This document shows positions 40,952-51,535 of a stretch of 55,034 bases of DNA, one piece after another. Source of the stretch: Nitrospinaceae bacterium (lineage in GTDB: Bacteria > Nitrospinota > Nitrospinia > Nitrospinales > VA-1); the NCBI GenBank assembly GCA_029261455.1, contig JAJDBH010000124.1, positions 1-55,034 on the forward strand. The letters run 5' to 3'. The stretch's first letter is position 1. The number at the start of each line of letters is the position of its first letter. Under the pieces are notes generated by a model. It had not been told where the DNA came from. It searched no databases and saw nothing but the letters and a program-made list of their open reading frames with translations. Made by a program: the position numbers and the translations under genes.

Positions 40952-42151
40952 ATGAAAAATGCAAAGATTGTATTGGGTGTTTCGGCCAGTATCGCCGCCT
41001 ACAAGGCTGTGGAGTTAGTGCGCTTGTTGGTGAAAGAAGGGGCCGAGGTGCGGGTTGTGATGAGTGCCAATGCCGGGCAATTTGTAGCTCCACTGACATT
41101 CGAGGCCCTTTCAGGGCATCCGGTTTACCACACACAGTTTGATGCGCAAAATTCAGCAGAGATGGAACACATCCGCGTAGCTGAAAATGCAGATCTTCTG
41201 GTTGTGGCTCCGACCACCGCTTCCATGCTGGGGAAAATGGCGCATGGCCTCGCCGACGATGCTTTATCAAGTTTGCACTTGGCGTTTAAAGGTCCGGTGC
41301 TGATTGCTCCTGCCATGAATGAAGGGATGTGGGGGCACCCCGCCGTGCAAGAAAATATTGCTACTCTTAAATCCAGAGGCGTCGAGTTTGTCGATCCTGA
41401 GTCGGGTGAACTCGCTTGTGGAGTGATTGGCCCGGGACGTTTGGCCGACATTCCCGTTATTCTGGAGAAGATTAAAAGTTATTTTACCCAGCGTGATGAC
41501 TTGGACGGGATACGATTTCTCATCACAGCCGGACCCACTCATGAAGCTATTGATCCTGTACGATATCTGTCTAATCCATCTTCAGGGAAAATGGGCTATG
41601 CCGTGGCCGAGCAAGTCAAGGCGCGTGGAGGTGAAGTGGTTCTCATCAGCGGACCGACTTATTTAAAGCCGCCAGCGGGTGTGGTCTTTAAGTCCTGCAA
41701 AAGGGCGAAAGAGATGAATGACCTGGTTCAGGAGCATCTTGATAACTGCGATGTTCTTGTGATGTCTGCCGCAGTGGGTGATTTTGCCGCAGAAAAACTG
41801 GAGAAAGAAAAGATTAAAAAACAAGGTGACGAAGGTCTGACCCTTAAGCTGGTGCCAACTAAAGATATTTTGCTTGAAGTTTCTAAACGTAACTCAGGAA
41901 AATTGGTGGTGGGTTTCGCGGCGGAAAGTCAGAATCTGGTGGAGAGTGCTTTGGAGAAACTGAAAAAGAAAAACCTCGACCTCATTGTTGCCAACGACAT
42001 CAGTGCTCCGGGAATCGGGTTTCAGTCCGATTCCAATCAGGTAACGATCATTGATCGTGAAGAAAATATGGAAAGCCTGCCTCTGAAACCAAAGGGAGAA
42101 ATTGCCGACCTCCTGCTTGACAAAATATTATCCCGACTCAAACGGTCTTAA
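40952..42151 (+). CDS. coaBC: Bifunctional phosphopantothenoylcysteine decarboxylase / synthase
   Basis: This fusion makes 4'-phosphopantetheine from phosphopantothenate and cysteine. The N-terminal flavoprotein CoaC shows VLGVSASIAAYKAVELV, VVAPTTASMLGKMAHG, APAMNEGMW and ELACGVIGPGR. The C-terminal CoaB domain shows FLITAGPTHEAIDPVRYLSN and SSGKMGYA, VLVMSAAVGDF, KDILLEV and VGFAAES. Length 399 is standard. With panBCD eight kilobases away it makes most of the CoA route visible in this window. It is divergent from galT across 133 bases. Confidence 0.96.
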   Translation: MKNAKIVLGVSASIAAYKAVELVRLLVKEGAEVRVVMSANAGQFVAPLTFEALSGHPVYHTQFDAQNSAEMEHIRVAENADLLVVAPTTASMLGKMAHGLADDALSSLHLAFKGPVLIAPAMNEGMWGHPAVQENIATLKSRGVEFVDPESGELACGVIGPGRLADIPVILEKIKSYFTQRDDLDGIRFLITAGPTHEAIDPVRYLSNPSSGKMGYAVAEQVKARGGEVVLISGPTYLKPPAGVVFKSCKRAKEMNDLVQEHLDNCDVLVMSAAVGDFAAEKLEKEKIKKQGDEGLTLKLVPTKDILLEVSKRNSGKLVVGFAAESQNLVESALEKLKKKNLDLIVANDISAPGIGFQSDSNQVTIIDREENMESLPLKPKGEIADLLLDKILSRLKRS

Positions 42152-42178
42152 CTCTAAAGCTCTATTGTAGTAGTTTTA

Positions 42179-42964
42179 TCAAGATGCATTTTTAGCGCAA
42201 CGAAATCCTACGCCAGTATTTCGCATGCGGGGTGTGGTTGCGTTGCGGTAGGTCAGATCGACATACTCTGAGGTGTTTCTCCAGTTTCCCCCGCGAATAA
42301 TTTTGTATTGTCCACTTTCAGGACCCTGCGGGTTTGCTTTGGGAGAAAACAGATAGTACTCTGGGTAATGCCAGTCATGAACCCATTCGGAAGCGTTTCC
42401 CGAAAGATCATAGATGCCATAATCTGACTTGCCTTTTTCATAAGAGCCCACTGGCATGGTCTTCATCTTCTCTTCGTTATAATTCAACTTTTCGGAATCA
42501 GGTGGTGAATCCCCCCAAGGGTATTGGATCGGACGTTTGCCCCGGCCTGCTTTTTCCCACTCAGCTTCTGTTGGAAGCCTTTTCCCGCTCCATTTGCAAT
42601 AGGCCACGGCTTCCTTCCAGGAAACGCCGACAACAGGTTGCTGGTCCCCATTGAAATTAGGATTTCCCCAGCCTTGAGGTTCTTTTGCTCCGGTATCCTT
42701 CACATACTTTTTGTATTTCACATTAGTCACTTCATAAATATCTATATAGAAAGCATCGAGTGAGACCTCATGTGCCGGGTTTTCTGGCCCCAAGGTGTGC
42801 CGGTCGGTATTGAACAAATCGTGAGGTTTGAGCTCCAATAGGGATTTCCTGCTTCCCATTTGGGATTTTCCAGCCGGAATTAGGGCCATTTCTTCTAAAG
42901 AGGGTGCAGCAAAACCAGGCGAAATCATACAAAGAGATAAAATGGTGGAAAGAATGAGTTTCAT
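42179..42964 (-). CDS. FGE-sulfatase domain protein (SUMF1-like), exported
   Basis: After a signal peptide (MKLILSTILSLCMISPGFAA) the mature part is a formylglycine-generating-enzyme-type fold: ALIPAGKSQMGS, HEVSLDAFYIDIYEVTN, GWGNPNFNGDQQPVVGVSW, RLPTEAEWEKAGRG, YPWGD, YDLSGNASEWVHDW, RGGNWRN and GVGFRCA. True sulfatase-activating enzymes need a cysteine pair near the C-terminus; only the final GFRCA cysteine is seen, so catalysis as FGE is doubtful. Related proteins act in ergothioneine synthesis, in protein-kinase pathways or as periplasmic binding modules. Confidence 0.87.
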   Translation of the reverse strand: MKLILSTILSLCMISPGFAAPSLEEMALIPAGKSQMGSRKSLLELKPHDLFNTDRHTLGPENPAHEVSLDAFYIDIYEVTNVKYKKYVKDTGAKEPQGWGNPNFNGDQQPVVGVSWKEAVAYCKWSGKRLPTEAEWEKAGRGKRPIQYPWGDSPPDSEKLNYNEEKMKTMPVGSYEKGKSDYGIYDLSGNASEWVHDWHYPEYYLFSPKANPQGPESGQYKIIRGGNWRNTSEYVDLTYRNATTPRMRNTGVGFRCAKNAS

Positions 42965-43202
42965 GATAATGGATTTTTCAATTTTAAAAGTAGGAAATGG
43001 ATTATAGGCAATTGAGCCTCTCAGTTCAATGATGAATAATAAACTGGTTCTGGCTGAGGCAAATGCTTCTAAAAGTATTGGAGATTGACAGGGCCAGCTA
43101 TAAGTAATAAAATTTGTTTACACCTGTTAGTAAACGAATTTTAAGGGCGTCTCGGCAACTTTTCTCTTACCAAGAGTTGTATATTAGCCGATGAGGAGTT
43201 TA

Positions 43203-43607
43203 ATGGATAAGCCTAAAAAAGAGCCGGTAACTTTAAACCAAAGTCCAGACAGCAAACTATGTCTGAACTGTGGGTTCCCCAACCGCAATACGGATACGCA
43301 ATGCATGTATTGCCGGACCAGCATGATTGAAGACAGTGGCTTGTTCAACTGGTTTCGCCAGACCTACTACATCCTCCGCTGGCGCTGGCAACTCAAGCAA
43401 AAACGCAATTCTCTGGATTCTCAGGAGAGTAAACCTCCGTTCTACCGCTCGATTGGTTTTTTTATTCTCGGTGTAGTTTTAAGCGCAGTGGGTATCTTTG
43501 TGTTCACCAGCGCTATAAGCCAGAACTCTTTTTCCAGTGGACTGATAGCCCTCCTATTGGTCGGTTATGGCATAGTCACTCTGAAAACGTTGTTCAGCAA
43601 TAAATAA
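43203..43607 (+). CDS. Small zinc-ribbon membrane protein
   Basis: Start at 43203 (MDKPKKEPVTL) because AGGAG is seven bases ahead; the frame begins at ATG 43191. A zinc ribbon, CLNCGFPNRNTDTQCMYC (about residues 17-34), is followed by a cytoplasmic basic segment (RWRWQLKQKRN) and two membrane helices (SIGFFILGVVLSAVGIFVF, SSGLIALLLVGYGIVTL). I cannot name a function. It precedes copA, 134 bases away, without clear evidence of linkage. Confidence 0.7.
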   Translation: MDKPKKEPVTLNQSPDSKLCLNCGFPNRNTDTQCMYCRTSMIEDSGLFNWFRQTYYILRWRWQLKQKRNSLDSQESKPPFYRSIGFFILGVVLSAVGIFVFTSAISQNSFSSGLIALLLVGYGIVTLKTLFSNK

Positions 43608-43741
43608 AAAGCTTCGCTAATTAAAATCCTTTTTTTTCATCCAGCCTTCCTGCTTTTCCAACCATAGTTATTAGATTAGATCTCTGAAAATGTGTATCCT
43701 GAAAAAGTAGTGTAGATTCCTTAATATAATTTGAGTTCATT

Positions 43742-46210
43742 ATGTCGGATATTAAACCTAAAAATAATAACAGCATAACCCTTTCGGTTAAAGGTATGAG
43801 TTGTGCCAGTTGTTCAGCGCGGATCGAAAAAAAGGTTGGTGAACTGGAAGGGGTGATTTCCGCCCACGTCAATTTTGCCGCAGAAACAGCCTCTATCGAA
43901 TACGATCCACAAAAAATTCCTGTTATACAGTTTCCCTTGACCATAGAAAAGTTGGGGTTTGAAATCCCGCGTCTGAGCAAAACATTTCCTGTTGAGGGGA
44001 TGACCTGTGCCTCTTGTGTTTCTCGGGTTGAGAAAAAGCTTTCGTCTTTGCAAGGAGTCCATGCCGTTGATGTGAATTTGGCGACGGAACAAGTGTTGGT
44101 TGAATATATTCCGGCTCTGGTCGATTTTGAATCTCTGCGGTCAGCTTTGCAAGAAGCCGGTTATCGTTTATTGCCTGAAAAATCTATTTCAACGGATGGC
44201 GATGAAGAACGATATCTCAAGCATCTGGCTGAGCTTAAACTGAAGCTGATCTTCAGCGGATTGACAAGTCTGATGGTCATGTTTCTTTCGATGCAGGGCG
44301 GGTCGTTATTCAATATCCAATTGCAGGCGTTGAACATCACATTGTTCATTCTTGCGACCCCGGTGCAGTTTTATTGTGGTGGGCAGTTTTACCGCGGGGC
44401 GTTCAACGGACTCCGTCACGGTTACGCTGATATGAACACGCTCATTGCTGTGGGAACTTCGGCGGCTTATTTCTATAGTGCATGGGTGACCATTCTTCCG
44501 GGCTTGTCAGCTAGTTTGGGTGTTTATTACGACACTTCAGTTATGATCATCACACTTGTATTACTTGGACGTTGGATGGAAGCGCGGGCCAAGCATAACG
44601 CTTCTTCCGCGATCAAAAAGTTGATGGGACTTCAGCCTAAAACCGCTCACGTCGAACGAGAAGGCAGGGAGCTTGAAGTCAGTGTGGAAGACCTCATTGT
44701 GGGAGATGTAGTTTTAGTCCGGCCCGGAGAGAAAATCCCTGTAGATGGGGTTCTGATTGAAGGGCAATCTTCGATTGATGAGTCTATGTTGACCGGTGAA
44801 AGTGTTCCGGTAGAAAAAAAATCTGGTGATGAAGTGATCGGGGCGAGCATCAACAGAACCGGATTCTTTAAAATGCGGGTGACCCGCATGGGTAAAGATA
44901 CGGTGCTGGCACAGATCATTCAATTGGTGGAACAGGCACAAGGATCGAAAGCACCTGTGCAAAGACTTGCGGATAAAATTGCTGGAATCTTTGTGCCATC
45001 AGTGATTGGCATGGCCCTACTGGCTTTCGCATTCTGGTGGGGCTTTGGAAGCTCATTCGATCCCTTGCCGACGACACCGTTTCTTTTTGCTCTGATGATC
45101 TTCATTTCGGTCATGATCATTGCTTGTCCATGTGCTTTGGGGCTTGCTACTCCAACGGCGATCATGGTTGGAACTGGAAAAGGCGCAGAGATGGGTATTT
45201 TGATTAAGAGCGGTGAGGCTTTAGAGCAGGCTGAAAAACTCGATACGATTGTATTTGATAAAACGGGAACTCTCACTTTCGGAAAACCGGAAGTAGCAGA
45301 TGTGCTTTTATCACCAGCCGCTCTATTGGATGTAGACCGTCTACTGATGTTGGCCGGTTCTCTGGAAAAACAATCGGAGCACCCTTTAGCTCAGGCTGTG
45401 GTTTTAGAGGCGAAGAAACGCAAACTCAGGCTCGAAACAGTTTCCGAATTTGAGGCTCTGCCCGGTTTTGGAGTGCAAGGAAAAATAGAGGATAAAAATG
45501 TTTTCCTCGGCAATGTCAAATTGATGCAGGAACAGAAAATCGATTTTTCTTCCATGAGTGATGACTTGGAAAAATTAGCGATTAAAGGAAAGACACCCAT
45601 GCTGTTGAGTGTTGATGGAAAGATTGAAGGTCTTATCACCACTACAGACAAGTTAAAGCCTTATGCCAGGGAATGTGTTCACCATCTAAAAAAGATGGGA
45701 CTGAAAGTGATGATGGTGACAGGAGATAATCGAAAAACCGCTCAGGCTGTCGCCCAACAGCTGGATATTGATGATGTGATCTCGGAAGTCCTACCTTCAG
45801 GTAAGAGGGATGAAATTAAAAAACTGATGGCAGGAGGGTGCAAGGTTGCAATGGTGGGCGATGGAATCAATGACGCACCGGCATTGGCAGAATCCACAGT
45901 GGGTATTGCTTTGGGGAGCGGTACGGATGTTGCGATGGAAGCTTCTGACATAACTCTGGTTACCTCAGATCTCAGGGCCGTAGCCCAAGCTATTGAATTG
46001 AGTCGGCGGACTATGGCTAAAATCAGGCAGAATCTTTTCTGGGCATTCTTTTACAATGTATTGGGAATTCCCATTGCTGCAGGGGTCTTGTATCCTTTTT
46101 ATGGTGTCCTTTTGAAACCCGTATTTGCTGCTGTGGCCATGTCTTTGAGTTCTGTTTCAGTAGTCGGTAATTCTCTTTTATTAAAACGCTTTTCTCCTTC
46201 CAAACTATAG
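43742..46210 (+). CDS. copA: Copper-exporting P-type ATPase
   Basis: This P1B-type pump moves Cu(I) out of the cytoplasm. Two N-terminal metal-binding domains carry [14 protein letters not shown] and [14 protein letters not shown]. The membrane metal site is [10 protein letters not shown] (C462, C464), the phosphorylation site is DKTGTLT (D506), SEHPLAQAV contains the P1B-specific HP pair, and [10 protein letters not shown] is the hinge. The last helices show [14 protein letters not shown] and [13 protein letters not shown], typical of Cu pumps. Length of 822 residues is normal. No CueR or CsoR regulator is adjacent. Confidence 0.95.
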   Translation: MSDIKPKNNNSITLSVKGMSCASCSARIEKKVGELEGVISAHVNFAAETASIEYDPQKIPVIQFPLTIEKLGFEIPRLSKTFPVEGMTCASCVSRVEKKLSSLQGVHAVDVNLATEQVLVEYIPALVDFESLRSALQEAGYRLLPEKSISTDGDEERYLKHLAELKLKLIFSGLTSLMVMFLSMQGGSLFNIQLQALNITLFILATPVQFYCGGQFYRGAFNGLRHGYADMNTLIAVGTSAAYFYSAWVTILPGLSASLGVYYDTSVMIITLVLLGRWMEARAKHNASSAIKKLMGLQPKTAHVEREGRELEVSVEDLIVGDVVLVRPGEKIPVDGVLIEGQSSIDESMLTGESVPVEKKSGDEVIGASINRTGFFKMRVTRMGKDTVLAQIIQLVEQAQGSKAPVQRLADKIAGIFVPSVIGMALLAFAFWWGFGSSFDPLPTTPFLFALMIFISVMIIACPCALGLATPTAIMVGTGKGAEMGILIKSGEALEQAEKLDTIVFDKTGTLTFGKPEVADVLLSPAALLDVDRLLMLAGSLEKQSEHPLAQAVVLEAKKRKLRLETVSEFEALPGFGVQGKIEDKNVFLGNVKLMQEQKIDFSSMSDDLEKLAIKGKTPMLLSVDGKIEGLITTTDKLKPYARECVHHLKKMGLKVMMVTGDNRKTAQAVAQQLDIDDVISEVLPSGKRDEIKKLMAGGCKVAMVGDGINDAPALAESTVGIALGSGTDVAMEASDITLVTSDLRAVAQAIELSRRTMAKIRQNLFWAFFYNVLGIPIAAGVLYPFYGVLLKPVFAAVAMSLSSVSVVGNSLLLKRFSPSKL

Positions 46211-46213
46211 GGG

Positions 46214-47362
46214 TTGGCTGTGGCCTCATTAAAAAGTTCAAAAAAGGTTCAGTCTTTTTGGTTCTCCATAGTAGTGGTCTTTTTCTTTTTCGGATTTATC
46301 GAATTAGTTCTCAGAGTCTCAGGGTTTGAACCAACATTTCACTATAAATCCTACACCATCCCTTCCTGGATGGAAGAAATGGACCCCGTAGTATTAGAAA
46401 AATACCAGCAGTTTGTGGCTGGGCAGGGATTTGTGAATGAAGATGCCTATGCCTATGAGCCCGACTTACGTTATGGTTATCGGTTAAAACCAAATTTTTC
46501 GACCACGGTACAGAACTATTCCTCGGCCCTTATGGTGGACAAGCTACCCCCCTGGACGATTGTCTCCAATGCCGAAGGCTTTCGTGTGTCTTCAAATGAG
46601 CCTACTAAAACAGAAGGAAGAACCCTGCATGTGTTGGGAGACTCCAGCAGTTTCGGCTGGGGAGTTGAGTATGAAAAATCCTATTCATCTCAGTTGACAG
46701 AAAAGTTGAATACTATCTCTCCTTTTAATATGCGAAACCTGTCCCTTCCTGGTTTTTCATCTTTTCAAGGTAAACTGTTGTGGCAGGAGTTGGACGACAT
46801 AAAAAAAGGTGATTGGGTTATTCTTTCTTTCGGTTGGAATGATGCTTATCCCTCGTTGCAAACAGATCGCCGTCAATTTAATTTACGTAACTCCGTGGTA
46901 GGAAAAATCAACTGGGAGTTGAAACATCTTTTACTTTTTCGATGGATGAGGACATGGGGTTTGCCCAAGCGTGCCCTCGATCACACAGAGGGTTTGCGAG
47001 TTCCTTTATCACAATACCGAGAAAACCTTGAGGCTTTGGTGGAAGGGGTTCGGGAAAAGGGCGGTAATCCAGTGTTTGTCAATGTTTGCAATCCGACGGC
47101 ATATCGGGATGCAGCCAAGGAGACCATTGAGAATAAAAAAATCCCCTTCTTTAATTTTCCCTCAGTGTTGAAACCTTATTTGTCGAGTATTCATGATCGT
47201 TTTCCGGACTTGTTTGTCACCTACTTTGAAGCCTATGGGGAAGGTATGGAAGATGACCCGATGTTAGCCTTCTTGTTTCCTGACCGTTGTCACCCAAATG
47301 AAATCGGACATAGCCTAATGGCTGAGGTTCTCTTTGAAACTCTCAAGGGAGAAATCCGCTAA
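46214..47362 (+). CDS. Membrane-anchored SGNH/GDSL-type hydrolase
   Basis: One N-terminal membrane segment (FWFSIVVVFFFFGFIELVL) anchors a periplasmic domain. SGNH blocks are LHVLGDSSSFGWGV (block I serine), VILSFGWNDA (block III GxND) and DRCHPNEIGHSLMA (block V with D-x-x-H). It likely removes or adds acyl groups on a glycan or lipid. It begins with TTG 46214 (or GTG 46220) only three bases after copA, so it is co-transcribed, but a tie to copper is not evident. Its last 48 bases overlap the 3' end of apbE on the other strand. Confidence 0.82.
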   Translation: MAVASLKSSKKVQSFWFSIVVVFFFFGFIELVLRVSGFEPTFHYKSYTIPSWMEEMDPVVLEKYQQFVAGQGFVNEDAYAYEPDLRYGYRLKPNFSTTVQNYSSALMVDKLPPWTIVSNAEGFRVSSNEPTKTEGRTLHVLGDSSSFGWGVEYEKSYSSQLTEKLNTISPFNMRNLSLPGFSSFQGKLLWQELDDIKKGDWVILSFGWNDAYPSLQTDRRQFNLRNSVVGKINWELKHLLLFRWMRTWGLPKRALDHTEGLRVPLSQYRENLEALVEGVREKGGNPVFVNVCNPTAYRDAAKETIENKKIPFFNFPSVLKPYLSSIHDRFPDLFVTYFEAYGEGMEDDPMLAFLFPDRCHPNEIGHSLMAEVLFETLKGEIR

Positions 47363-48358
47363 GTCCTTCATGCCCCGGGACAATTGAGGGGACTTGTTCT
47401 GGTCAACGATGAGGCCTTCGGTATTCTTCAGGGAGTCTATGAAAGCTAATCCTTTTTTTGCCCCCATGACGAACAGTGCTGTCGAAAGAGCATCTGCATC
47501 CATCACAGAATCGGTGACTACAGTCGCGGACATCATGCCGGTAACCGGGTACCCTGTTTTGGGATTTAAGATGTGATGATAGCGGGTTCCTTCAAGTTCG
47601 AAATATCTCTGGTAATCACCGGAGGTGGCGACGGATTTTCCTGAAAGGGAAAAGGATGCCAGGATCGACTCGGGTTTTCTGGGGTGTTGCAGACCAATTT
47701 TCCAGGCTGTCTTATCGGGTCGGTTCCCTAAAGTTTTCAAATCGCCTCCCGAATTGATGAAAGCATGATGGATATCATTTTTCTGCAAAGTCTTTGCGGC
47801 CTGGTCCACGGCGTATCCCTTGGCAATGGCACCGAGATGAAGCTGCATTCCTTTTTCAGATAAAAATACAGTCTGATTTTCTAAGTGAATTTTACCGTAA
47901 CCGACTTTTGCAAGCTTTTGTTCAATAGCGGTCTTATCGGGCAGGGAAGGGTGGTCACTGTCAAGCTGCCAAAGCTCCTGAACCGGTCCCACACTTATAT
48001 CCAGAGCGCCATCTGTTTGCTTGGCCCAATAGAGAGCTCGTTCGATCACCTCGAACACCTCGGGAGATGCGGGTACAGGTTGGAGACCTGCGGCCTGATT
48101 GATTTTAGAAACTTCAGACCCCGGAATATGGGTGCTCATCAATCCTTCTAACCTTTGAATTTCTTTGAAAGCATTTTGAATGGCGAGTTGAGCTTTGTTT
48201 TTATCTTTTTCAAAAACCGTGATCTCGACCAGGGTTCCCATCAAAAACTGGGATCTTCGGAGGACAAGCGATTCGGGTTTGCCACAACCTGAGACGAAAA
48301 CAAATAATAAAAGAAGAAAAACTACAGAGAAACGCGGGAAACAGGGGTGGGGTATCAA
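47315..48358 (-). CDS. apbE: FAD:protein FMN transferase ApbE (lipoprotein)
   Basis: ApbE attaches FMN to threonine of redox proteins such as NqrB/NqrC and RnfG in the periplasm. A lipoprotein signal (VVFLLLLFVFVSGC) is followed by FLMGTLVEITVF, LEGLMSTHIPGSEVSKIN, DISVGPVQELW, LGAIAKGYAVDQAAKTL, HAFINSGGDLKTLG and the SVATSGDYQRYFELEG and HHILNPKTGYPV motifs. Metal-binding residues at the end (TDSVMDADALSTALFVMG) are present. It lies five bases downstream of the ClC gene on the same strand. No Nqr or Rnf gene is in the window. Confidence 0.93.
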   Translation of the reverse strand: MIPHPCFPRFSVVFLLLLFVFVSGCGKPESLVLRRSQFLMGTLVEITVFEKDKNKAQLAIQNAFKEIQRLEGLMSTHIPGSEVSKINQAAGLQPVPASPEVFEVIERALYWAKQTDGALDISVGPVQELWQLDSDHPSLPDKTAIEQKLAKVGYGKIHLENQTVFLSEKGMQLHLGAIAKGYAVDQAAKTLQKNDIHHAFINSGGDLKTLGNRPDKTAWKIGLQHPRKPESILASFSLSGKSVATSGDYQRYFELEGTRYHHILNPKTGYPVTGMMSATVVTDSVMDADALSTALFVMGAKKGLAFIDSLKNTEGLIVDQNKSPQLSRGMKDLADFSLESFKENLSH

Positions 48359-48362
48359 GAGT

Positions 48363-50117
48363 CTACTTGTCGAACCCAGAGACTAGTACTTCGCGGTTGT
48401 AAGCGGCAACCACTTCGCCTCGGTTGACCATGCCGATCACCCGTTTGGGGTCATCACGGCGGACCACGGGAAGTTGTTCTACGTCAAGTTTGGCGAACAT
48501 TTCCATAGCTTCGTTGAGGTTGTTCTCGGGTGTGAGAGTCATCACAGATTCGACTTTTAAGTCGTTGGCGACCACTAAATTTCCCAACTCTTCGTCAAAA
48601 ATCATTTCTCGAACCATGTGAAAAGATAAAATGCCTGACATCTCTCCCTGACTAGTTACGACAGGAAAATAAAAATTCTTGGAATATGAAATTGTTTCCA
48701 GAATTTTTCTGAAAGGCATGCCCTCGGGAACTGTCGTGACATCCTTACTTAAAACATCATTGACCTTGATTGCGTTTAGAATAGAAACTTCCCGCCCATG
48801 TTTGATGTTGATACCGTCCTTTAGTAGCTTCTGTATGTAAATGGAGTTTTTATCAAACGCACGAAAGGTATAGGCCGAAACGATGCAGGTGATCATGATT
48901 GGTAAAATGATGGTGTAATCGTTGGTTAACTCAAACAGCATTAGGATATTGGTCATGGGCGCTTGCATTACTGCTCCTGCTACAGCACCCATTCCTACCA
49001 GTGCATAAGTCTCTGGCGAAGCGGTGAAACTGGGGTTGATCGCATGCACTAAAGTCCCATAGGCAGAGCCCAGCATAGCTCCGATAAACAGGGAGGGGGC
49101 AAAGACGCCACCCAGCCCTCCTGAACCCAGAGTTGCCGAAGTACTAATGATTTTTAAAAATATGAGCGCGAAGGCCAGTCCCCAAAAAAGCTCTCCGCTC
49201 AGAGCTTTTTCCATGAACTCATAGCCGTTACCCAGAACCGCTGGAAAAAGTAAAGAGATGAACCCAACTATCAGTCCACCGAGAGCAGGTTTCAAAGGCT
49301 TTGGAAGGTTAACCTTTTTGTCAAAAATATCATGAGCCTTGAAATAGGCGAATGTGAACAGTTTTGAAACCACACCGCAAAGAAGCCCAAGGAATAAATA
49401 AAAAACTATTTCGGAGTAGCTGACCAACTCGTGTACCGGCACATGGAAAGTGATTTCGTTGCCCTCCATCGCCCGGCCGGTAGCCGTACCAATGACTGAA
49501 GCAACAACAATGGGACTGAAGGTGTGGATGGTGAAGTCAGTGAGAATGATTTCGAGAGCGAACAAGACTCCTGCTAAGGGAGCATTGAAGGAGGCGGCGA
49601 TTCCCGCTGCTGCACCACAGCCGACTAAAACCTGAATTCGTTCATGTGAAAGGTGAAACAAGTTGCCGAGAGCTGAACCCACTGCTGAGCCTATCTGTAC
49701 GGTCGGACCCTCGCGTCCTGCTGAACCGCCAGACCCTATAGTTAGTGCAGATGTGGTGGAGCAGGTGAGCAAAGTACGTTTGCGAATTTTACCTGCCTTC
49801 AATGCAACCGCATGCATGACCCGATGCACTCCATTTTCTTTGACGGCATCGGGGAAAAAATGACAGATCACGCCGGTAATGATTCCACCTATCATGGGCA
49901 TGAGTGGCAATAGTAAAGGAACCGTGGAACCGGTTATTCCAATAAAGGCCAGTCCATCAGCAGAAAAAACAACTTCGAAAAATTCGATCAGCCTACGGAA
50001 TAGGGTTGATGCCAGCCCTGCTAGAAACCCAATCACCGCTGCCAGCAGTAGCATATTGTGGTCCTGCATTAAGAGGACCTTGATCTTCTTACGGAGATTT
50101 TCAAGTATGGTCTGCAT
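48363..50117 (-). CDS. ClC-family chloride channel/transporter with CBS domains
   Basis: The membrane part (about residues 20-440) has the ClC selectivity segments GSGGSAGREGPTVQIGSAVG (gating glutamate in GREGP) and GSGGLGGVFAPSLFIGAMLG, plus GMGAVAGAVMQAPMTNI. The gating glutamate suggests Cl-/H+ exchange is possible. Two CBS domains follow at about 455-575 (DVLSKDVTTVPEGMPFRKIL, VESVMTLTPENNLNEAM), likely binding adenine nucleotides. Length of 584 residues fits ClC plus CBS. Confidence 0.92.
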   Translation of the reverse strand: MQTILENLRKKIKVLLMQDHNMLLLAAVIGFLAGLASTLFRRLIEFFEVVFSADGLAFIGITGSTVPLLLPLMPMIGGIITGVICHFFPDAVKENGVHRVMHAVALKAGKIRKRTLLTCSTTSALTIGSGGSAGREGPTVQIGSAVGSALGNLFHLSHERIQVLVGCGAAAGIAASFNAPLAGVLFALEIILTDFTIHTFSPIVVASVIGTATGRAMEGNEITFHVPVHELVSYSEIVFYLFLGLLCGVVSKLFTFAYFKAHDIFDKKVNLPKPLKPALGGLIVGFISLLFPAVLGNGYEFMEKALSGELFWGLAFALIFLKIISTSATLGSGGLGGVFAPSLFIGAMLGSAYGTLVHAINPSFTASPETYALVGMGAVAGAVMQAPMTNILMLFELTNDYTIILPIMITCIVSAYTFRAFDKNSIYIQKLLKDGINIKHGREVSILNAIKVNDVLSKDVTTVPEGMPFRKILETISYSKNFYFPVVTSQGEMSGILSFHMVREMIFDEELGNLVVANDLKVESVMTLTPENNLNEAMEMFAKLDVEQLPVVRRDDPKRVIGMVNRGEVVAAYNREVLVSGFDK

Positions 50118-50273
50118 GGGCTTAAAAATAGTGGGTGTAAAACCCTCTATTATAATGAAATAAGTTGTTAAGTACCAGAGGTTTGCATAGAGGCTTGATA
50201 AAAATGGAACGATTTATCAGCTTATGCTATGCTTCGGTCGGTTTATTTTCTAAATGTGAGGTTGAATTAGCCA

Positions 50274-50939
50274 ATGGTCGAGCAGACAGAAGGGGTAATT
50301 ATCGCACCTTCCATCCTAGCCGCAGATTTTTCCCGGCTGGGGGATGAGGTTAAGGATGTAGAACAGGCTGGAGCTGACTGGATTCATGTTGATGTTATGG
50401 ACGGTCACTTTGTGCCCAATATCACCATTGGCCCGGCGGTGGTAGAGTCTATCCGTAAAGTGACGGAACTTCCGCTTGATGTGCATTTGATGATCGAAAA
50501 TGCCGACAATTATATTGGTGAGTTCATTTCTGCTGGCGCCGATATCATCACCGTACATGTTGAAGCCTGTCCACATTTGAACCGTACCATTCAGTTAATC
50601 AAGGATCAGGATAAAATGGCAGGGGTTGTGCTGAACCCGGCTACTCCTCTTTCTTCGTTAGAAGAAATTCTACATGAGATTGACATGGTTTTGCTGATGT
50701 CGGTCAATCCGGGCTTCGGCGGGCAGAAATTCATTCCTTCGATGCTGGACAAAATTCAGAACCTGAGTGAAATCACGACTCATTATGAAAACCCGATTGC
50801 ACTCGAAGTCGACGGAGGTATCAATTCTGATAATGCCGGAGATATTGTGCAGGCAGGAGCCAGCGTGTTGGTCGCTGGATCCGCTGTGTTTAACGCGAAA
50901 GACTATAAAAAGGCGATAGATTCTCTTCGTCTGGGTTGA
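50274..50939 (+). CDS. rpe: Ribulose-phosphate 3-epimerase
   Basis: This pentose-phosphate and Calvin-cycle enzyme interconverts ribulose and xylulose 5-phosphate. The barrel shows [34 protein letters not shown] (metal and catalytic aspartate), [42 protein letters not shown] and EVDGGIN with the second catalytic aspartate. VLVAGSAVF binds phosphate. Length of 221 is normal. Start is ATG 50274, with AGCCA but no strong ribosome site. Confidence 0.96.
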   Translation: MVEQTEGVIIAPSILAADFSRLGDEVKDVEQAGADWIHVDVMDGHFVPNITIGPAVVESIRKVTELPLDVHLMIENADNYIGEFISAGADIITVHVEACPHLNRTIQLIKDQDKMAGVVLNPATPLSSLEEILHEIDMVLLMSVNPGFGGQKFIPSMLDKIQNLSEITTHYENPIALEVDGGINSDNAGDIVQAGASVLVAGSAVFNAKDYKKAIDSLRLG

Positions 50940-51092
50940 ATTTCAGCATATCTTAATTAGGGCCATTTGCCCTTGTAATTGTTTATAAAAAGGATAAACT
51001 GGCAACTTCTGTATTTTTATTTTATCGTTTCGTAGGTGGTTGGTCTCCTTGATGGCCAAAGCCTATTATCAAATACTGGGAGGGTATGAATT

Positions 51093-51479
51093 ATGATGGG
51101 AATTGGTTTTCCTGAGTTGATGGTCATTTTGATCATCATTATGATTATTTTCGGGGCAGGAAAGCTTCCCGAAATCGGTAGTGCTTTCGGGCGTAGTATC
51201 AAAAACTTCAAGACTTCCATGAAAGAAGCTCAGGAAGGTGACGAAGAAGCCGCCACTGTTGAAGAAGGCGAACAGGCGGCTCAAGTGGAAGAGGGTAAAG
51301 CCGAAGAAGACATGACCGAAGAAGAAAAAGAAGCTGCGATCCGTAAGAAAGCCGAAGAAGAAGGCGAGGCCAAAGATAAAGCTATGAGAGATAAAGCCGA
51401 TAGCTTTACTGCTTCACTCCCGCGTAAAGGATCTTACGACTTCAGTAAAGACCAGGAAAAAACTAAAGAGAAAAGCTAA
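51093..51479 (+). CDS. tatA: Sec-independent translocase protein TatA/TatE
   Basis: TatA forms the variable pore of the twin-arginine protein export system. The N-terminus [20 protein letters not shown] with the glutamate in the membrane helix, then the [20 protein letters not shown] hinge and amphipathic helix, is diagnostic. The tail (residues 45-128) is unusually long and made of acidic/lysine-rich repeats ([20 protein letters not shown]), ending in [15 protein letters not shown]. No tatC or tatB is adjacent. Closed by a strong terminator. Confidence 0.92.
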   Translation: MMGIGFPELMVILIIIMIIFGAGKLPEIGSAFGRSIKNFKTSMKEAQEGDEEAATVEEGEQAAQVEEGKAEEDMTEEEKEAAIRKKAEEEGEAKDKAMRDKADSFTASLPRKGSYDFSKDQEKTKEKS

Positions 51480-51500
51480 AGAGAAAACTACCGAATCATT

Positions 51501-51535
51501 AAAACCCCCGTGCCAAAAGGCGCGGGGGTTTTTTT
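51501..51535. terminator. Strong terminator after tatA
   Basis: AAAACCCCCG and CGGGGGTTTT pair around a ten-base loop (GTGCCAAAAGGCGC region), followed by seven T residues on the plus strand. Because the A run on the left gives T residues on the other strand, it may also end the convergent 112-residue gene, whose stop is at 51534. Confidence 0.9.

Noticed and set aside
43621-43980. 119-codon minus-strand frame overlapping the start of copA
   Set aside because: It is antisense to the conserved first metal-binding domain of copA and has no support of its own.
47315-47362. Frameshift at the end of apbE or the SGNH hydrolase
   Set aside because: Both proteins keep complete family endings; the 48-bp overlap of convergent 3' ends is acceptable.
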